From Lycorma delicatula (taxonomy: Eukaryota > Arthropoda > Insecta > Hemiptera > Fulgoridae), in assembly GCF_047948215.1 (NCBI RefSeq), contig NC_134458.1, positions 144,971,036 through 145,035,035 of the forward strand: DNA of 64,000 bases. The letters run 5' to 3'. The stretch's first letter is position 1, and the number at the start of each line of letters is the position of its first letter. Of the stretch, positions 1-11,470 are shown in pieces. The notes below the pieces were generated by a model, which had not been told where the DNA came from, did not search any database, and worked only from the letters and a program-made list of their open reading frames with translations. The translations under genes and the position numbers were made by a program.

Positions 1-731
1 TATATAATACAGATGATATAGATATATTTACAGATTGTATCACAAAGTTTTCCCGGCACTTTCATGCCCTCTTTTACTCGTAAAAGTAATGGAAAAAAAT
101 ACATAAACATATTTCCTAAAATGCTTCATGCTTCGTTTTTGAGTTACGGCTAGTAAAAACTTTTGCTCGGATTTCTGCTACCCCGGTGAAATGAGGTCGT
201 ACTGAAATTTTTAGGACGTTAACTAAGTGAAAACTTAGTGATTTTTTATAGTACTTAACCTGACAAACTGAATAAAATAAATCCCAGAAACATACCTGCA
301 GTAGCTTTCGAAAAATCAGTATTGAAAACCATAAATTGGGGTAAAAATCCACTAATTTTTAAGTTTGACGTACAATAACTTTGTTAAATTGTTAATAAAC
401 ACATAATCCTTGTAAATAAAACTTGTAGGAAATTGATTTTGAACAAAATAAACTAAGATAAGTTGATTAAAAAAAAGAAATATTAGAAAAATTGGAATCT
501 TATTTCTAACAGTACATTACTACATTTGTCCGAAAAGTACTTATTTATTGTCAACAAAATTCAAATTCTTTATTGGTGAACTGAAAAACTTGTAAAAACA
601 AAATTTACTGTTAAATATTGCTGTTAAATATTTTTAAAAAAATGGAAATTACACTACTATTGTAAAATTAAAATAAATAAAAATAACTTAGATAATACTT
701 CTAATAATAAAGTTACTATTCTAAAGTTCGC

Positions 732-734
<3 letters not shown>
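1..734. other. AT-rich sequence without recognised gene
   Basis: I see no convincing coding frame, RNA gene or mobile-element signature here. A 78-codon minus-strand open frame (116-352) has no recognisable domain and the composition of chance AT-rich translation. Confidence 0.6.

Positions 735-773
<39 letters not shown>
735..773. repeat. (TA)n microsatellite
   Basis: Uninterrupted TA dinucleotides directly after a short GTGT start. A second, shorter (TA)n tract lies at about 838-862. Confidence 0.95.
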
Positions 774-775
<2 letters not shown>

Positions 776-879
776 CTCATATAAGGTCTGATAACAATCC
801 TTAAAATATATATTACGTTTGCTTTAGTATATATAAATACATATATATATATATATATATATACTAAAGCTATACATAC

Positions 880-1311
880 TATACATAAACAACTCGTGCA
901 TTTTTCCCGGCATTAATGTCATTAGTAAGTATTGGAGACCTTATAATTATTTAAAATGATTAAGTAAAGTTACAACCACGTAACAGTGAACCGTTACGTA
1001 ACTTTTGATTCGGACAGTGGGGTTCAAACGCAAATGAAAAAGAACGTACGATGAAGTTCAGGCAAATGTGCATAGATACAGTAACTGAGAGCATCATTTG
1101 TCGGCCATCTGGCCGAATTCATGTTCCGCCGACTCAATCTGAACTATAAATCGTGAATCCATGCTCAGTTAAAAGGGAAAGGACAGTTTAACAACGGTTC
1201 TGAGCATCAGCGACAGCCAAACATACAACCTCCGATAAACAATTCTAAATCTTCTGAAGTCAACTTTCAAGGTTAGTTATATCGGTTTTTATGAATTTTA
1301 CTCGGTCTTCA
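880..1311. other. Less AT-rich stretch, unassigned, with a short palindrome
   Basis: Base composition is more balanced than the surroundings. It contains the interrupted palindrome TCGGCCATCTGGCCGA at 1101-1116 (7-bp arms, 2-nt centre). No coding frame is recognisable. It could be part of an old repeat or an untranslated exon. Confidence 0.35.
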
Positions 1312-1354
1312 TTAACCTTCAACTAGTGAGGTGACATCAAAATGACGGCGCGCG

Positions 1355-1390
1355 TAGGTGATTACCTACGATCATGTAGGTAATCACCTA
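1355..1390. repeat. Perfect 15-bp hairpin inside the piggyBac left end
   Basis: TAGGTGATTACCTAC at 1355-1369 and its exact reverse complement at 1376-1390 are separated by GATCAT. Each arm is itself partly palindromic. The position just inside the left terminal repeat suggests subterminal binding sites, but that role is inferred. Confidence 0.9.
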
Positions 1391-1690
1391 GCCCCAGTTG
1401 GATGGAGCTACGTGATTACCCCCATCCTTGATCACTATGAAACGTGCTTTGCAGTAGCTGGTTCTTTTTTCAGTTATAGTTAGATTGCCGAGCACTGAGA
1501 ATTTTTATAGTGTCTGATTTTTCTCAATGAGTATCCGACGTCAAACTGACGTGTGATCAATATTTATGTAAGTACAATCTCCTTTCGTAAAATGATCAAA
1601 TAATGCGAATTTTGGATTAAATATTAATTTCTTTGCATCTAGTTGTTTAAATTTTATTAGCAAATCGTATTAATCTTTTCCAGTGTAAAA

Positions 1691-2146
1691 ATGATGGTAA
1701 ATGATCAGAATTTCAAAGAGCCAATTCTTCTTGAACTGGATGGCTGGGAAGCAAGGATTCGGATGTTGATGAACCAATTACAGGGCAAAATAGGGAACAA
1801 GGTGCAAATGGTAATCAAGAATGGACTAGAGATGGAAATCGAGAGGTGGTTGCTGTAGGAAATGAAGAACAGGCTGTTGATCGGAATGACTGTATTGTCG
1901 GCGAACATGACAGATTCTGAGGTCGAAGTTTCAGGAGGTGGTGAAAATGCAGGAATTGATAAACATGGGGAAGTAGATGAAAATGTTTATCTGAGTAAAC
2001 TCAATTTTAGTTGGTCTAAAGCAGAACTGAGAAGAAATGTCCGAGTTGCGGCACGTAATATATTACGGATTTGTAACAGGCGTAATATTCGAAATGAAAG
2101 TGAAATTGAAGTATGGAATAAGCTATTTTCCTATTTCTTATTTTAA
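1691..2146 (+). pseudogene. piggyBac-type transposase, N-terminal fragment with frameshifts
   Basis: The reading starts at ATG 1691 (MMVNDQNFKEPILLEL) and shifts frame before 1750. It continues through an acidic, Asn/Glu/Gly-rich stretch typical of piggyBac N-termini and ends in the frame 1862-2146. The last part reads FSWSK, then RNVRVAARNIL, then SEIEVWNKLFS. This resembles the start of the conserved piggyBac DDE domain, where a Trp-Ser/Thr-Lys stretch, an ARN-like block and an E.W..LF block follow each other. The frame stops after about ten more codons, so all catalytic Asp residues are missing. It lies between TTAA-flanked terminal repeats, which supports the family call. It cannot encode an active transposase. 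A chance resemblance is possible for the protein alone, but not easily together with the ends. Confidence 0.6.
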
Positions 2147-2338
2147 AATGTTTTACTGTATTAAAAAGTGGTTTAAATTATTAAAGGTGTTTTAAAAACC
2201 TTTATTCACTTAACAATAACTAAAATTAAAAATTTACTTAAAAGTGATGTAAAAAGTAACAAAAAACTAAGCGGTGTCAAAATGATGTCCCCTCACCGGA
2301 TGTGTCGGTGAAACTTCATCTCACCAACTGAAGGTTAA

Positions 2339-2928
2339 TATTTTTCAATATCATAGTATTTAAGGCAAGGAGGAAATTATAAACAACAACCCGCAATCTA
2401 CACCACGGAAATCATCGACTGTAATAAGGAACGTTAGACTTGTTTTGACTCAAGCTTACCGTTCTTAGTACAATCCAGTGAACTCCTATTTGATGCCAGT
2501 GGGTACACATGATTTAATTCTGTTTCGTTTACGATCATTCAATTTTTATAATTAATTTTTAATTTTTTTTACAAAAAATTCATAACTCATTGTTTCCTTG
2601 ATCAATATTATTTAATAATAAAATTGTGATTAAATTTTTAAATAAAAAATAATAAAAATTTGGTTCTGTAACTTCCTATTAACTTTATAATATAAATTTT
2701 GTTAATTTACAACAGAGATGTCCTATGTCTTCGGGAATGACGGTTTTCTTTTTCTAATTAAACTTTAATTTCTTGTTAGTGGAAATCCATTTAAAATATT
2801 TTCTACCTTACAGTTGATTAAGAAGCTGTGATACGGTTAAAGAAGGAGGTCCTTAATCTACGGAACAGTTAGGTGCATTTATTTCTTTTTAGGGAATGAA
2901 TGCTTATCTTATGTTTGAAAATCATAAA

Positions 2929-2970
<42 letters not shown>

Positions 2971-3520
2971 CAACGTGTACGATATTAAATGACAAAACCA
3001 ACGCCGATTGAACTGTTTGGTCTATTTATTCCTTCGATTTCCCCAAATAGAAAAGAATAACCATTGTACCACTGGAAATAAATGAGATCAAGTCGCTCCC
3101 ACCCTTCCAAGCATTTTCTCGTATGTATTCCCATCCTTTTCTTATACTCAGCAATTATTCTGTTAGGATAAGTAAACGAATATAAAAATGTTCTGATAAG
3201 ATACGAGTGACAATACGACAGGGTGGAGATTGGGGAGAAAGCGGTCCGGAAAACTACGCTAACGCGAAGTGAATTTCAAGGAAAGTTGGTGGAAGAAGAA
3301 TTCAAGAGGAAATAGTCACCATTTACCTTCACCTTTTATCATAACAGTTGGGTCTTTTAGTCTTTTATTTCTAATAATTTGATGGAAAATAAACCACTCG
3401 GCGTCAGTTATTCTACAACATTGTTTTTACGCTTATCAACAAGCTACTGTAATAATTTTTTAAGTTCAGTAATTAAAACAAATATATTGTAAATCCTAGG
3501 ATTTCTCCCCAGTTCTCGTT

Positions 3521-3552
<32 letters not shown>

Positions 3553-5240
3553 TTTGTAAAGTGTAGGTTATTTCATAACACAAGAACATTTTAAGAATCA
3601 ATTGTCATAAAACCACAATTTTTTAAACCAAATTTATTTCAAGTTCAAAATGATTAAAATTTTATATTTAAGAAATTTTTTCAAGATATTGAGATGTATT
3701 AAAAAAAAACCCATATAAAAAATTAAATTGTTGGAACGTAGAAAATAAGGGTGTGGTGTTAACCGAATTTAAATAATATTACCATTCTGTATAAAAAAAT
3801 TGTTTTTAGATTGGAATGAACTTTCTCTAAGTTATATGCTTATTTATTTTTATGCTTTTTTAATTATGTACGATAAAAAGAATTTTAATATTTTTTTTAA
3901 ATTTTCAGTGGATAATAATTAATTTCATATCGTAAAAACAAAAATATTGTGGAAGGAAGAAAAATCAGGAATGAGGAGGAAAAGGGGGAAAATCAAGAAG
4001 GGTATGAAACTTCGGTCAGTTATCATCACTAGACTATAAATTTTTTTTATAATATCTTAAAAAAACACTAATAAAATCCAGTCAGAATCAAGAAAGAAAT
4101 GTTTAACATGATTAAATTAACGCAGTAAAATTATAACTTGAGAGAAAAAACAGGACTCTACAATGATTGTAAATTCTTCTAATTAATGATAATTGAAGAG
4201 TACTGTATTTACCACAGCGTATAATTTAAGCACGGGCTGCGGTCAGTTAATGCTTTGGTTAAATTTACTCACATGCTCTAAATCCCAAACTTCAACGAAT
4301 TGGATCAAATTACACAATATGAAAATTTTATCCAGTTTGTAGTGCATTAAAATAATTATACTGCATTGACAAGAGATAGACTACAATATGATGACTATCT
4401 ACAAAATGAAATTGCTATGTAATAACTATATCATATTAGTCCCCATGTAAATTTTTATAATACATTTCTTTATGGAAACTCAAAACAGTATAAGTCGTAT
4501 AGATATGAAAAAAATTAATTATTATCTCAAAGTATTACATACGTTGTAAAATTAAATTTATTATTAACCCTTCATTTTGCCTAATGAGGAAGTTTTTGTA
4601 AATGTGATTCGGATGATAATTGGTTTAATTTTTTTTTTCTGATAAAAATAAAATGTGCAATAACATGAAAAATAGCGTTTATTAATAATAAAAAATTTAA
4701 TAAATAAAAAAGACTTAGCTTTAAATTAAAAAATAACATTAATAAAATGATGAAACGTTTCGTAATGAACTTGAATCCTTGAAAGAAAATTGAAATTTGC
4801 TGAAAAATCAAGGTATACAAATATTTATGTATTAATAAAGAATTAGAACCCTTAAATAACTTTTCAACAGTTCAACATAAAAAATTTAATTTAGTATATC
4901 CTCTTATGTTGAAACAACCTATTTTTCGTTATGAGACCACTACATACCAAATCTCCAAACGGAGGGGGGTAACTTAATAATCTTAAATGGAATGGGTAGA
5001 GTTATGAAATATCACTTTACAGAGCATTGAGAAAAATTTCATTGTGTAGTAACTCTAACCAAAATTACGGCCATTTAATATTTTTTGTAGGTAGTCTCAA
5101 AAGTGACTTAAGTATGCTTAAAATAGTGATACCACATCAAAAAAATTATTGTTTTGAGGGGAAAGAATATTTTCTTGATTTTTTTTTTATGTCTCTCACT
5201 CGGGCGGTTATTTATGAGGTACTTTTGGAAGTAGCTGTGA
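2339..5240. other. AT-rich gene-less stretch with simple repeats
   Basis: It holds (TA)n at 2932-2968 and a poly-T tract at 3522-3551. I found no other recognisable element and no credible coding frame. The 79-codon minus frame at 4581-4820 and the start of the plus frame at 5027 look like chance translations rich in Phe, Leu, Ile and Lys. Confidence 0.6.
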
Positions 5241-5448
5241 AACATACTATGATTAGCGGACGTTTCGTCCACACGGTAAAGTCAATTTACGCTGTGGTCC
5301 ACAAGAAGTCCAATATCCACTGTTTTGTTTGTCCATTTTATTTAACTCTACTGGTATTTTTGTCCACCGTTAGTTTTGGTCCACTTTCTTTTAGTCCACA
5401 CGGATTTATTATACCAAGATTTAGGTCTGTTTTCAGTCCACTGTGAGT

Positions 5449-5458
5449 TATATAAAGG
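5449..5458 (+). promoter_or_regulatory. Possible TATA box
   Basis: TATATAAAGG sits eight bases after the last GTCCAC motif and just ahead of the tandem units. It fits the RNA polymerase II TATA consensus. In DNA this AT-rich such matches are common, so the support comes only from its place between the iterons and the repeats. Confidence 0.3.
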
Positions 5459-5587
5459 CAGACATTGTTACCATTATTGGAAATTAAAATATTGCTTGCC
5501 CACGTTGCTAGGCGATATCATTTTGGTAAAATTTAATAGAATTATGGCAGAGTTGATTTAGGCGATATAATGTTGGAATAATTCATC

Positions 5588-5948
5588 GAAAATTATTGCA
5601 GAAGTGATTTATTGTAAAATAATAAACCATCGGTTATTTATCTATCACTCATCTATCATTATATCTGTGAATCTCACAATGGACATTCATAGATACAATG
5701 ATAGAAAATTATTGCAGAAGTGATTTATTGTAAAATAATAAACCATCGGTTATTTATCTATCACTCATCTATCATTATATCTGTGAATCTCACAATGGAC
5801 ATTCATAGATACAATGATAGAAAATTATTGCAGAGGGGATTTATTGTAAAATAATAAACCATCGTTTATTTATCTATCATTCATCTATCTGTTCATCTAT
5901 CATTATATCTGTGAATCTCACAGGAGATTCATAGATACAATGATAGAT
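5588..5948. repeat. Three tandem copies of a 116-bp unit
   Basis: Copies start at 5588, 5704 and 5820, each with 'gaaaattattgcaga'. The first two are almost identical. The third has a GGGG substitution in its start and a short insertion (ATCTATCTGTTC). Each unit contains an inverted repeat around 'TCTATCATT...AATGATAGA' and a second, weaker one around ACCATCGGT. The near identity of copies one and two points to recent duplication or ongoing homogenisation. Confidence 0.92.
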
Positions 5949-5951
5949 GAA
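5892..5951. repeat. 28-bp inverted repeat (hairpin) in the third tandem unit
   Basis: The arms at 5892-5919 and 5924-5951 are complementary at 26 of 28 positions around a 4-nt loop (ACAG). The same arms, shorter, occur in the two earlier units. Transcribed RNA would form a long stem. Confidence 0.9.
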
Positions 5952-6390
5952 CAGCAACAAAATCAACAAGATATCACCCAGCTGCTAGGCCATATTAACA
6001 TAAGATCACCCTTGAACAAAATATATTTCGCAAACCAAACACACATTTCAGAAGTTGTGCAACGATATCAATAATATAAGGACGAACAACGTATGACAAC
6101 TTACATAAAAGAGCCGTCGCGTATATACTAAAGGTGAACCCTGCAGAATTGATTGATGAATAAAATGTGTAACATATAATTAGTGGTTATATGTCATAAT
6201 TATTTCTGGGATACATATACAATAAAAAAATAAAATGTAATATGTCTTTTTTTATTTATCTCGGTAAATGGAGTAGACAAATATGCGATGACTTTATTTA
6301 AAGGTCTTCTAATGGACAATACGGTAAATAGACATTACTTGGAGTAGACGTAAGTTCGATGAACGAAACTGGGATATGGACTAAATAATT

Positions 6391-7689
6391 TTAACTAATT
6401 AATTTTTGAGGCAAAAGAAAAAAAAATCTAACACTCTCTTCAATAGACACTAAAATAATAAAAAGAAAATTTTCAAAAACCTTTCTCCATTAATCTTTTA
6501 ATCCTTAGGTATTTCCAGAGTGAACTATGGCTACAGCCTGAGTTTTTTTCCGCCTAATGAAAATTTATTTTTTTAAAACATGTTATTTGCACTAACAGCA
6601 ACTGATTTATACAGTTTGTTATCTTAATTTGCGTCTGCATATTATTAAATAATTGTACAAAAGGTCACAAACAACCCAAGGGAGTGGAATCCCTAATTAT
6701 AAATAAATGTTGCACTGCTATGTAAAATATTTTTGTACCGGCACCTTACCGGTATTGTTTTTTTTTCTTTCTTTGTGTTACGAGTATAAAATAAAATTAT
6801 ATATAAACCTATTAAACATACTAACTAGAAAATTTAGCCAATATAACAAATTCCCCACAACCCCGCGGGAGGAAAAATACAACATTCTAATAACAACAAC
6901 ATCCATTCAAAATTCAAGTATAATTTCCAATAAAAATAAAATCAACTCTTTCTAAAGACACATTATTTTACTTATGCACTAAATTGTTCACTATTTACAA
7001 ATCTGTTTACGATACGTACGAATCGTAATCTGTTACGAAGTAGCTGTAAGACCAGCTGTCATTATATCGTCCCTAATATAATAATATCATTATACTAATT
7101 TCCCCTGTATCTTCAATGTCTGATTCAGGATTAGTTAGAAACAGAATTATTTCATCGTCACGAATAAAGATTTAGCCATTACAACATAAAGAACTAACTA
7201 CACGTGGAATAACACAAACATAATCTAAACGCTTCTCTCGGAGAGCAAGTTGAATACAATTCAAGAAAGTAACAAACAATACAGCCTTCTGAACGTGTTA
7301 TCGTCTGTAAATGAGAAAAGTAACTTTAATTCATAAAAATCTTTTTGCAATTTTGCCAGAGTTCATTACTAGTATTAACAAAACGAACATTCATGTACGA
7401 GCGTACTAAAGAAGATCGCAACGTATCAGTACGTGCGTCGCCATGCAGAGACATATGGACGCCAACGTACCGGTACGTTCGTAAGGATTAAAAAGTTAAA
7501 AATTGAAGATAAAAACTTAATAAAATGAAGAAATTTCTTGATAGCTGTATAAAAGAAGTATACACTCTCAAATATTTTTTTTTAAATATTTAAATAGAAG
7601 GGAAATAGAGAAAACGAAAAAAAATATGTATTTCAAAATTAAGAGGTTGATTTTTTTAAAATACTTTTTGATTATTTATATATTCATAG
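6391..7689. other. Gene-less stretch with a 16-bp palindrome
   Basis: AACGTACCGGTACGTT at 7464-7479 is a perfect palindrome within a CGTAC-rich, less AT-rich patch (about 7390-7485). Nothing else is recognisable. The 82-codon plus frame at 6707-6955 shows no domain. Confidence 0.55.
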
Positions 7690-8440
7690 TAGGTAATAAA
7701 TTTGCTTTAATAATTTTTTTTCTAAAATGCCTCTGGGAAAATCGAAATTGGATTTTCGCGATATCCCTCACCCTTACCGAATTTTGAAAAAATTCAAGAT
7801 CAATGCCCCTTATTTAAAAATTTTGTGCCAAATTAAAAAAAAATTGGGTACTTATGTATTAACGTCACCGCAACTACAGATTTATTTAAAAACAAAGTAG
7901 TCAATCGGATTTCGGAGGAAAATGGGCCAATATAGAGTTAAACATAGATTTTAATAAATGGTTATTTATATTTATTTAATTTAACCAAACTTAACCTATG
8001 CTCGCTTCACTCGCTAACCTTGACTAATTAACAGGAGTGTTTTGATTATTTAAATAATAAATAATTTAATAATTACTGAATTTATTAAATAAATACTCAA
8101 AAAATTACGGTGTTAATTAGTCAAGGTTAGTGAGCGTAGGTTAAGTTTGGTTAAATTATATTTATAAAATAAATAAATATAAATAACCATTTATTGAAAT
8201 TAATAAAGAGTCTGTTCATTTTCCACCGACATCCGATTGACTACTTTGTTTTTAAATTAAGTTGTAGCTGCGGTGGCGTTATACGTAAGTACCAAAAATT
8301 GATTAAGTCATTCCCGAGATATAAGGTCAAAATCAGTGCTACACGTACACATAGATATAAATTTCTGCTCTAGATGAACTCGTTTGACCCTAAAATGTAA
8401 AGATTTGCACAAAAAAAAACCGATATCCCATTTTTAATTG
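7690..8440 (-). repeat. Dispersed repeat 'R1', minus-strand copy split by a foldback element
   Basis: Read on the minus strand, 8440 to 8294 matches the repeat at 61920-62100 (the shared phrase TTTGACCTTATATCTC is exact). From 7846 down to 7690 it resumes with GCATTGATC, GGTAAGGGTGAGG and GATATCGCGAA, matching 62125-62180. The foldback element at 7847-8293 lies exactly between. The family has no protein-coding content that I can see. It may be the tail part of a longer retroposon. Confidence 0.7.
7847..8293. mobile_element. Foldback (long-inverted-repeat) element with 8-bp target duplication
   Basis: Two arms of about 190 bp (7847-8033 and 8111-8293) are near-complementary and enclose a spacer of about 77 bp. 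The outer ends read GGTACTTA and its complement. AAAAATTG directly flanks both sides (7839-7846 and 8294-8301), an 8-bp target duplication as made by hAT-superfamily and many foldback elements. The inner arm carries CTCGCTTCACTCGCTAACC, a motif seen again in the hairpin at 54024-54091. There is no coding capacity. Its insertion into repeat R1 shows that it is the younger of the two. Confidence 0.85.
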
Positions 8441-10846
8441 ATCGCTATACTTTCCCCTTTATTGTAACTATTCTAGCTGTATTCGCCGCGAAACTAATAA
8501 ATATGCACATATAAACAACTGCGTGCGCGCATGTTTATCAATTATCACACGTCCGGACGGACTATTCTTTTGTATTTTTTATTGGCGTTTCGTGTCTTCT
8601 CCGTGTCCAAAAACTAAAAAAAAATAATTTTTTGCCCAATTACCATATTTTTATAATATTACATTATACTACAGCTGCCCAGAAAGTAAAGAGAGTTGGA
8701 TACTTTATGTAAAAAATATACAATTTATAAAAACATTTATAATTGTATATTTATAAAATTATAAATACCTAATATTTGTTACACAAAAATAAATATATGC
8801 AACAAACAATGTGTTTATTTATAATTGTATTAAGGCAAGATAGTAGAAGGGGAATGCATGATTTGTGATAATAAGTATTCAAATGTTGCAGTGTTAAATG
8901 AGAAAATTAATAATGACAGAGATATGTAAACAATTTGCTATAGTTTTATTAATTAGTAGTACTAATCGAATTAAATGGGTGATTTGCATTTTTAGGAGCC
9001 ATCGGATATCAGCAATCGATTGGTGTTTTGTATCCGCATTTATGTATCACTTTGGGATGTGTAAAGACGTGTTTATCTGATCCCACGCCAATATAGGTAA
9101 ATTTATAATTTTTAACGAAAGACGGCTAGTATAAAAAGCTACGTTTCCTTCCAAAAAGTGTAAATATATACGAAGGTACGATTGAAAAGAGAAATTAAAT
9201 TATATTTAGTGTTTTCCGAATAATACAAATAATATTTCAGATCAAGGCTATATATCAATGTGAAATTTTAGATTTATATGTATTAATGCTGTTAAAGAAG
9301 CCGTGGTTTGACCAGGAACCAGAACATTTAATTCTTCTTAACAATTATTTTTATACATACATATTTTTCTCAATATTTTCTTACTAATTTATAAATAATA
9401 AATCTGCATTCATTTTTTTTTAAATGTATATTATCCTTATATGTATTATCCACGACGTTAAGCTTCAATAAGTTAAAATTTAAGTAATCAAAAATAGTAG
9501 TTGTATAACAAATAAAATATTTTTAAACATGAAATTTCTATTCAAAATGTTTTCCGTCAAAAAAAGAGATAGAATTAATCCACTACATAGCAGAATCATT
9601 TCATAAATGCAATCGTAGCTTATTTAATTAGTTTCTAAATAAATAACAACAAAAAAAATTGTCGTATAATAAATGGAACAAATACATAACACTCTGCACG
9701 GTTTCGTTAGGTTAGACCAGTCCAATTAAATAAAGGTTGTACATAAGTAAAGGTTAGAAAGTATAAAATAGTTATAGAGTATGTAGCTAATAAACATTAA
9801 AAAACAAATAAGATGATATATTCTACTTCCCAGTTTTTTTATTATTTAAAATAATATAAGTAATTGAAAAAATAAGTAAAACTTACGGCAATTGCTGTAC
9901 ATCTAAATTAGGTTAGTAAACACACACGATAAAAAAACGAACGCACTTGACTACGGTTAATATAAATCTTCCACTGACAGCCGAAAGAATACGTTTAGTT
10001 AATCGGCAATTATCGGTAACGATCGGAACTCGTTACATTGTACAGCTGCACGAATATGACTAATGCTGCTATACACACACGTGCACTGGTAGCCAGCAAA
10101 TCACAAATATACAAGTCCCTCTGTTTATTCTTGGAGTTAATATGAAAACAAATAGAAAAAAATATTAACCTTTGACTAACGCGTTATTGGAATTATTATA
10201 TTTATGAAATAATACTGTAAAGAAATATTTCACTTAACTATCTACACTTTTTATTAATTAATATATAATTTTTATTGTGTAAAATTTTCGGTAAAACAGA
10301 ATTTTTTTATAGTCTTTTTATTTAATCAACCCGATTTGGAAAAAAATAAAACTGATTTTTGTCAGCATTTCATACTTTACCCCTGTTAAATTATTTATTA
10401 CACTATAACTACCAGGAATGTAAAAATTAACGTGTAGGTCATTAGTTATTGTAAAATTATTAATTGAATTAGTGTTAAAAGACATATCTTTTATCTTTTT
10501 ATGATTTCAAATTAGATTATTATTTTTTTATCAGTTGTAGGCTTATAAGAAGTTGTGACATCAGTAAAACAACTGTTGACAATTTTAATTTCGTAAATTT
10601 TCCACAGTCAACAGTATTTTCTTTGGTAGAAATTTATAAAGATCTCTAAATAATGTGTGTGTTGTACGTTTGTATCTCATTGAGTTATATATTCTAATGA
10701 ATAATTTGTTAAAACACATAAAATATAATGTATTTATACTTATTTCCAACACTAAAATTACTTAGAAAAATTTGTGTGTGAATTTAATTAAACAATTACT
10801 AATAAAAGATATACTTTTTAAATTTAATTTAAAATGATTTGACTAT
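8441..10846. other. AT-rich gene-less stretch
   Basis: I see nothing recognisable. A 60-codon plus frame at 8898-9080 has no domain features. The stretch at about 9890-10090 is less AT-rich but not codable. Confidence 0.55.
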
Positions 10847-10868
10847 AAAAAAAAAAAAAAAAAAAAAA
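10847..10868. repeat. Poly-A tract
   Basis: An uninterrupted run of about 22 A, possibly the tail of a plus-strand retroposon ending here, although no body could be recognised upstream. Confidence 0.8.
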
Positions 10869-10944
10869 TAGCAAGGATCCAAGAAATGAATACGATACCC
10901 CTGATCTAGCAAAACGTCATCTTTGAAATCTTAAACTTCAATGT

Positions 10945-11140
10945 TTTAATATTATCAATTACCCATTTATAAAAGATACCATGGCAAATTTGAATATTTG
11001 TAGCGTATCTAATTCAGAAGTTATTAACCCAAATAGACACCAACATACATAAATACAAACAAACGAGCAGAATTTACGTCATCTCAGTTTTTTACTTTCC
11101 TGGCAAATTTAGCAAGAATCGTTACATTAATAGGAAAATC
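10945..11140 (+). repeat. Direct repeat, copy 1 of 2
   Basis: It shares with 11815-12010 the ordered phrases 'ttataaaag', 'gcaaatttga', 'agttattaaccca', 'gacaccaacatacataaa' (copy 2: gacatcaacatgcataaa) and 'tttacgtcatctca'. It probably belongs to the same dispersed family as the R1 copy that follows. Confidence 0.7.
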
Positions 11141-11149
11141 ATGTCGGTG

Positions 11150-11470
11150 ATCATGTCAAAAATGGAGTATCGGATATTTTTTTTGCAAATCTTTAAGTTT
11201 GAGTCCCGCTAGTTGCTCTAGACCGAACCGATTTTCAAATTTGGCTCAAATACTTCTATAATATATGGAGCATTGATCATATTATTTTTTTTTTTTTTAA
11301 TTCGTTAAGGGCTGGGGGATATCCCCAAAAAAACTAATTTCGATTTTCTTCAGAGGAATTTTAAAGAAAATAGATCTGTTAACTACAATGCATATATAGA
11401 TAATCCAAAAAACTAACTTAATTGAAATATATGATTTTTTTTCCTCTATCACCGTTCGGTTTAAATATTT
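11150..11470 (+). repeat. Dispersed repeat R1, plus-strand copy
   Basis: Shared with 61920-62290 in the same order: 'caaaaatgg.gtatcgg', 'ctagacc', 'atatggagcattg.tcatatta', 'gttaaggg', 'acaatgcatatata.ataatcca'. Non-coding as far as I can see. Confidence 0.7.

Larger units (their letters stand above)
1316..2334 (+). mobile_element. piggyBac-like element, internally deleted, flanked by TTAA
   Basis: The element begins with CCTTCA and ends with the complementary TGAAGG, and each end is directly flanked by TTAA (1312-1315 and 2335-2338), the target duplication of the piggyBac superfamily. The outer 19 bp of the two ends match at about 15 positions (CCTTCAACTAGTGAGGTGA against CCTTCAGTTGGTGAGATGA). 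A further subterminal block, GTGAGG.GACATCA followed by TTGAC or TGAC, occurs inside both ends in opposite orientation. At about 1.02 kb it is far too short for a complete piggyBac, which normally carries a transposase of roughly 600 residues. It holds only a decayed N-terminal transposase fragment. I infer a non-autonomous deletion derivative that relied on a full copy elsewhere. Confidence 0.75.
5250..6390. repeat. Unassigned composite repeat: GTCCAC iterons, TATA box, tandem hairpins
   Basis: From left to right there are six exact GTCCAC motifs (5267, 5297, 5362, 5379, 5394, 5436) plus near copies at 5308 and 5331. A TATATAAAGG box follows at 5449, then two diverged copies of an 'aggcgatat' unit (from about 5508 and 5560), then three tandem 116-bp units (5588-5948). 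A 44-codon open frame begins at ATG 5940 (MIDEQQQNQQDITQLLGHIN and onward, stop at 6072). On the right side the complementary form ATGGAC or near copies recur (about 6313, 6373). Inverted subterminal iterons resemble those bound by transposases of hAT- or CACTA-type elements, but no terminal repeats or transposase could be fixed. I do not know what this is. Confidence 0.45.

Noticed and set aside
5027..5446. 139-codon plus-strand open frame, the longest outside the Tweedle exon
   Set aside because: Runs through AT-rich DNA into the GTCCAC iterons. Composition is Phe/Leu/Ser-rich without any domain, and the open length is explained by the iterons lacking stops in this frame.
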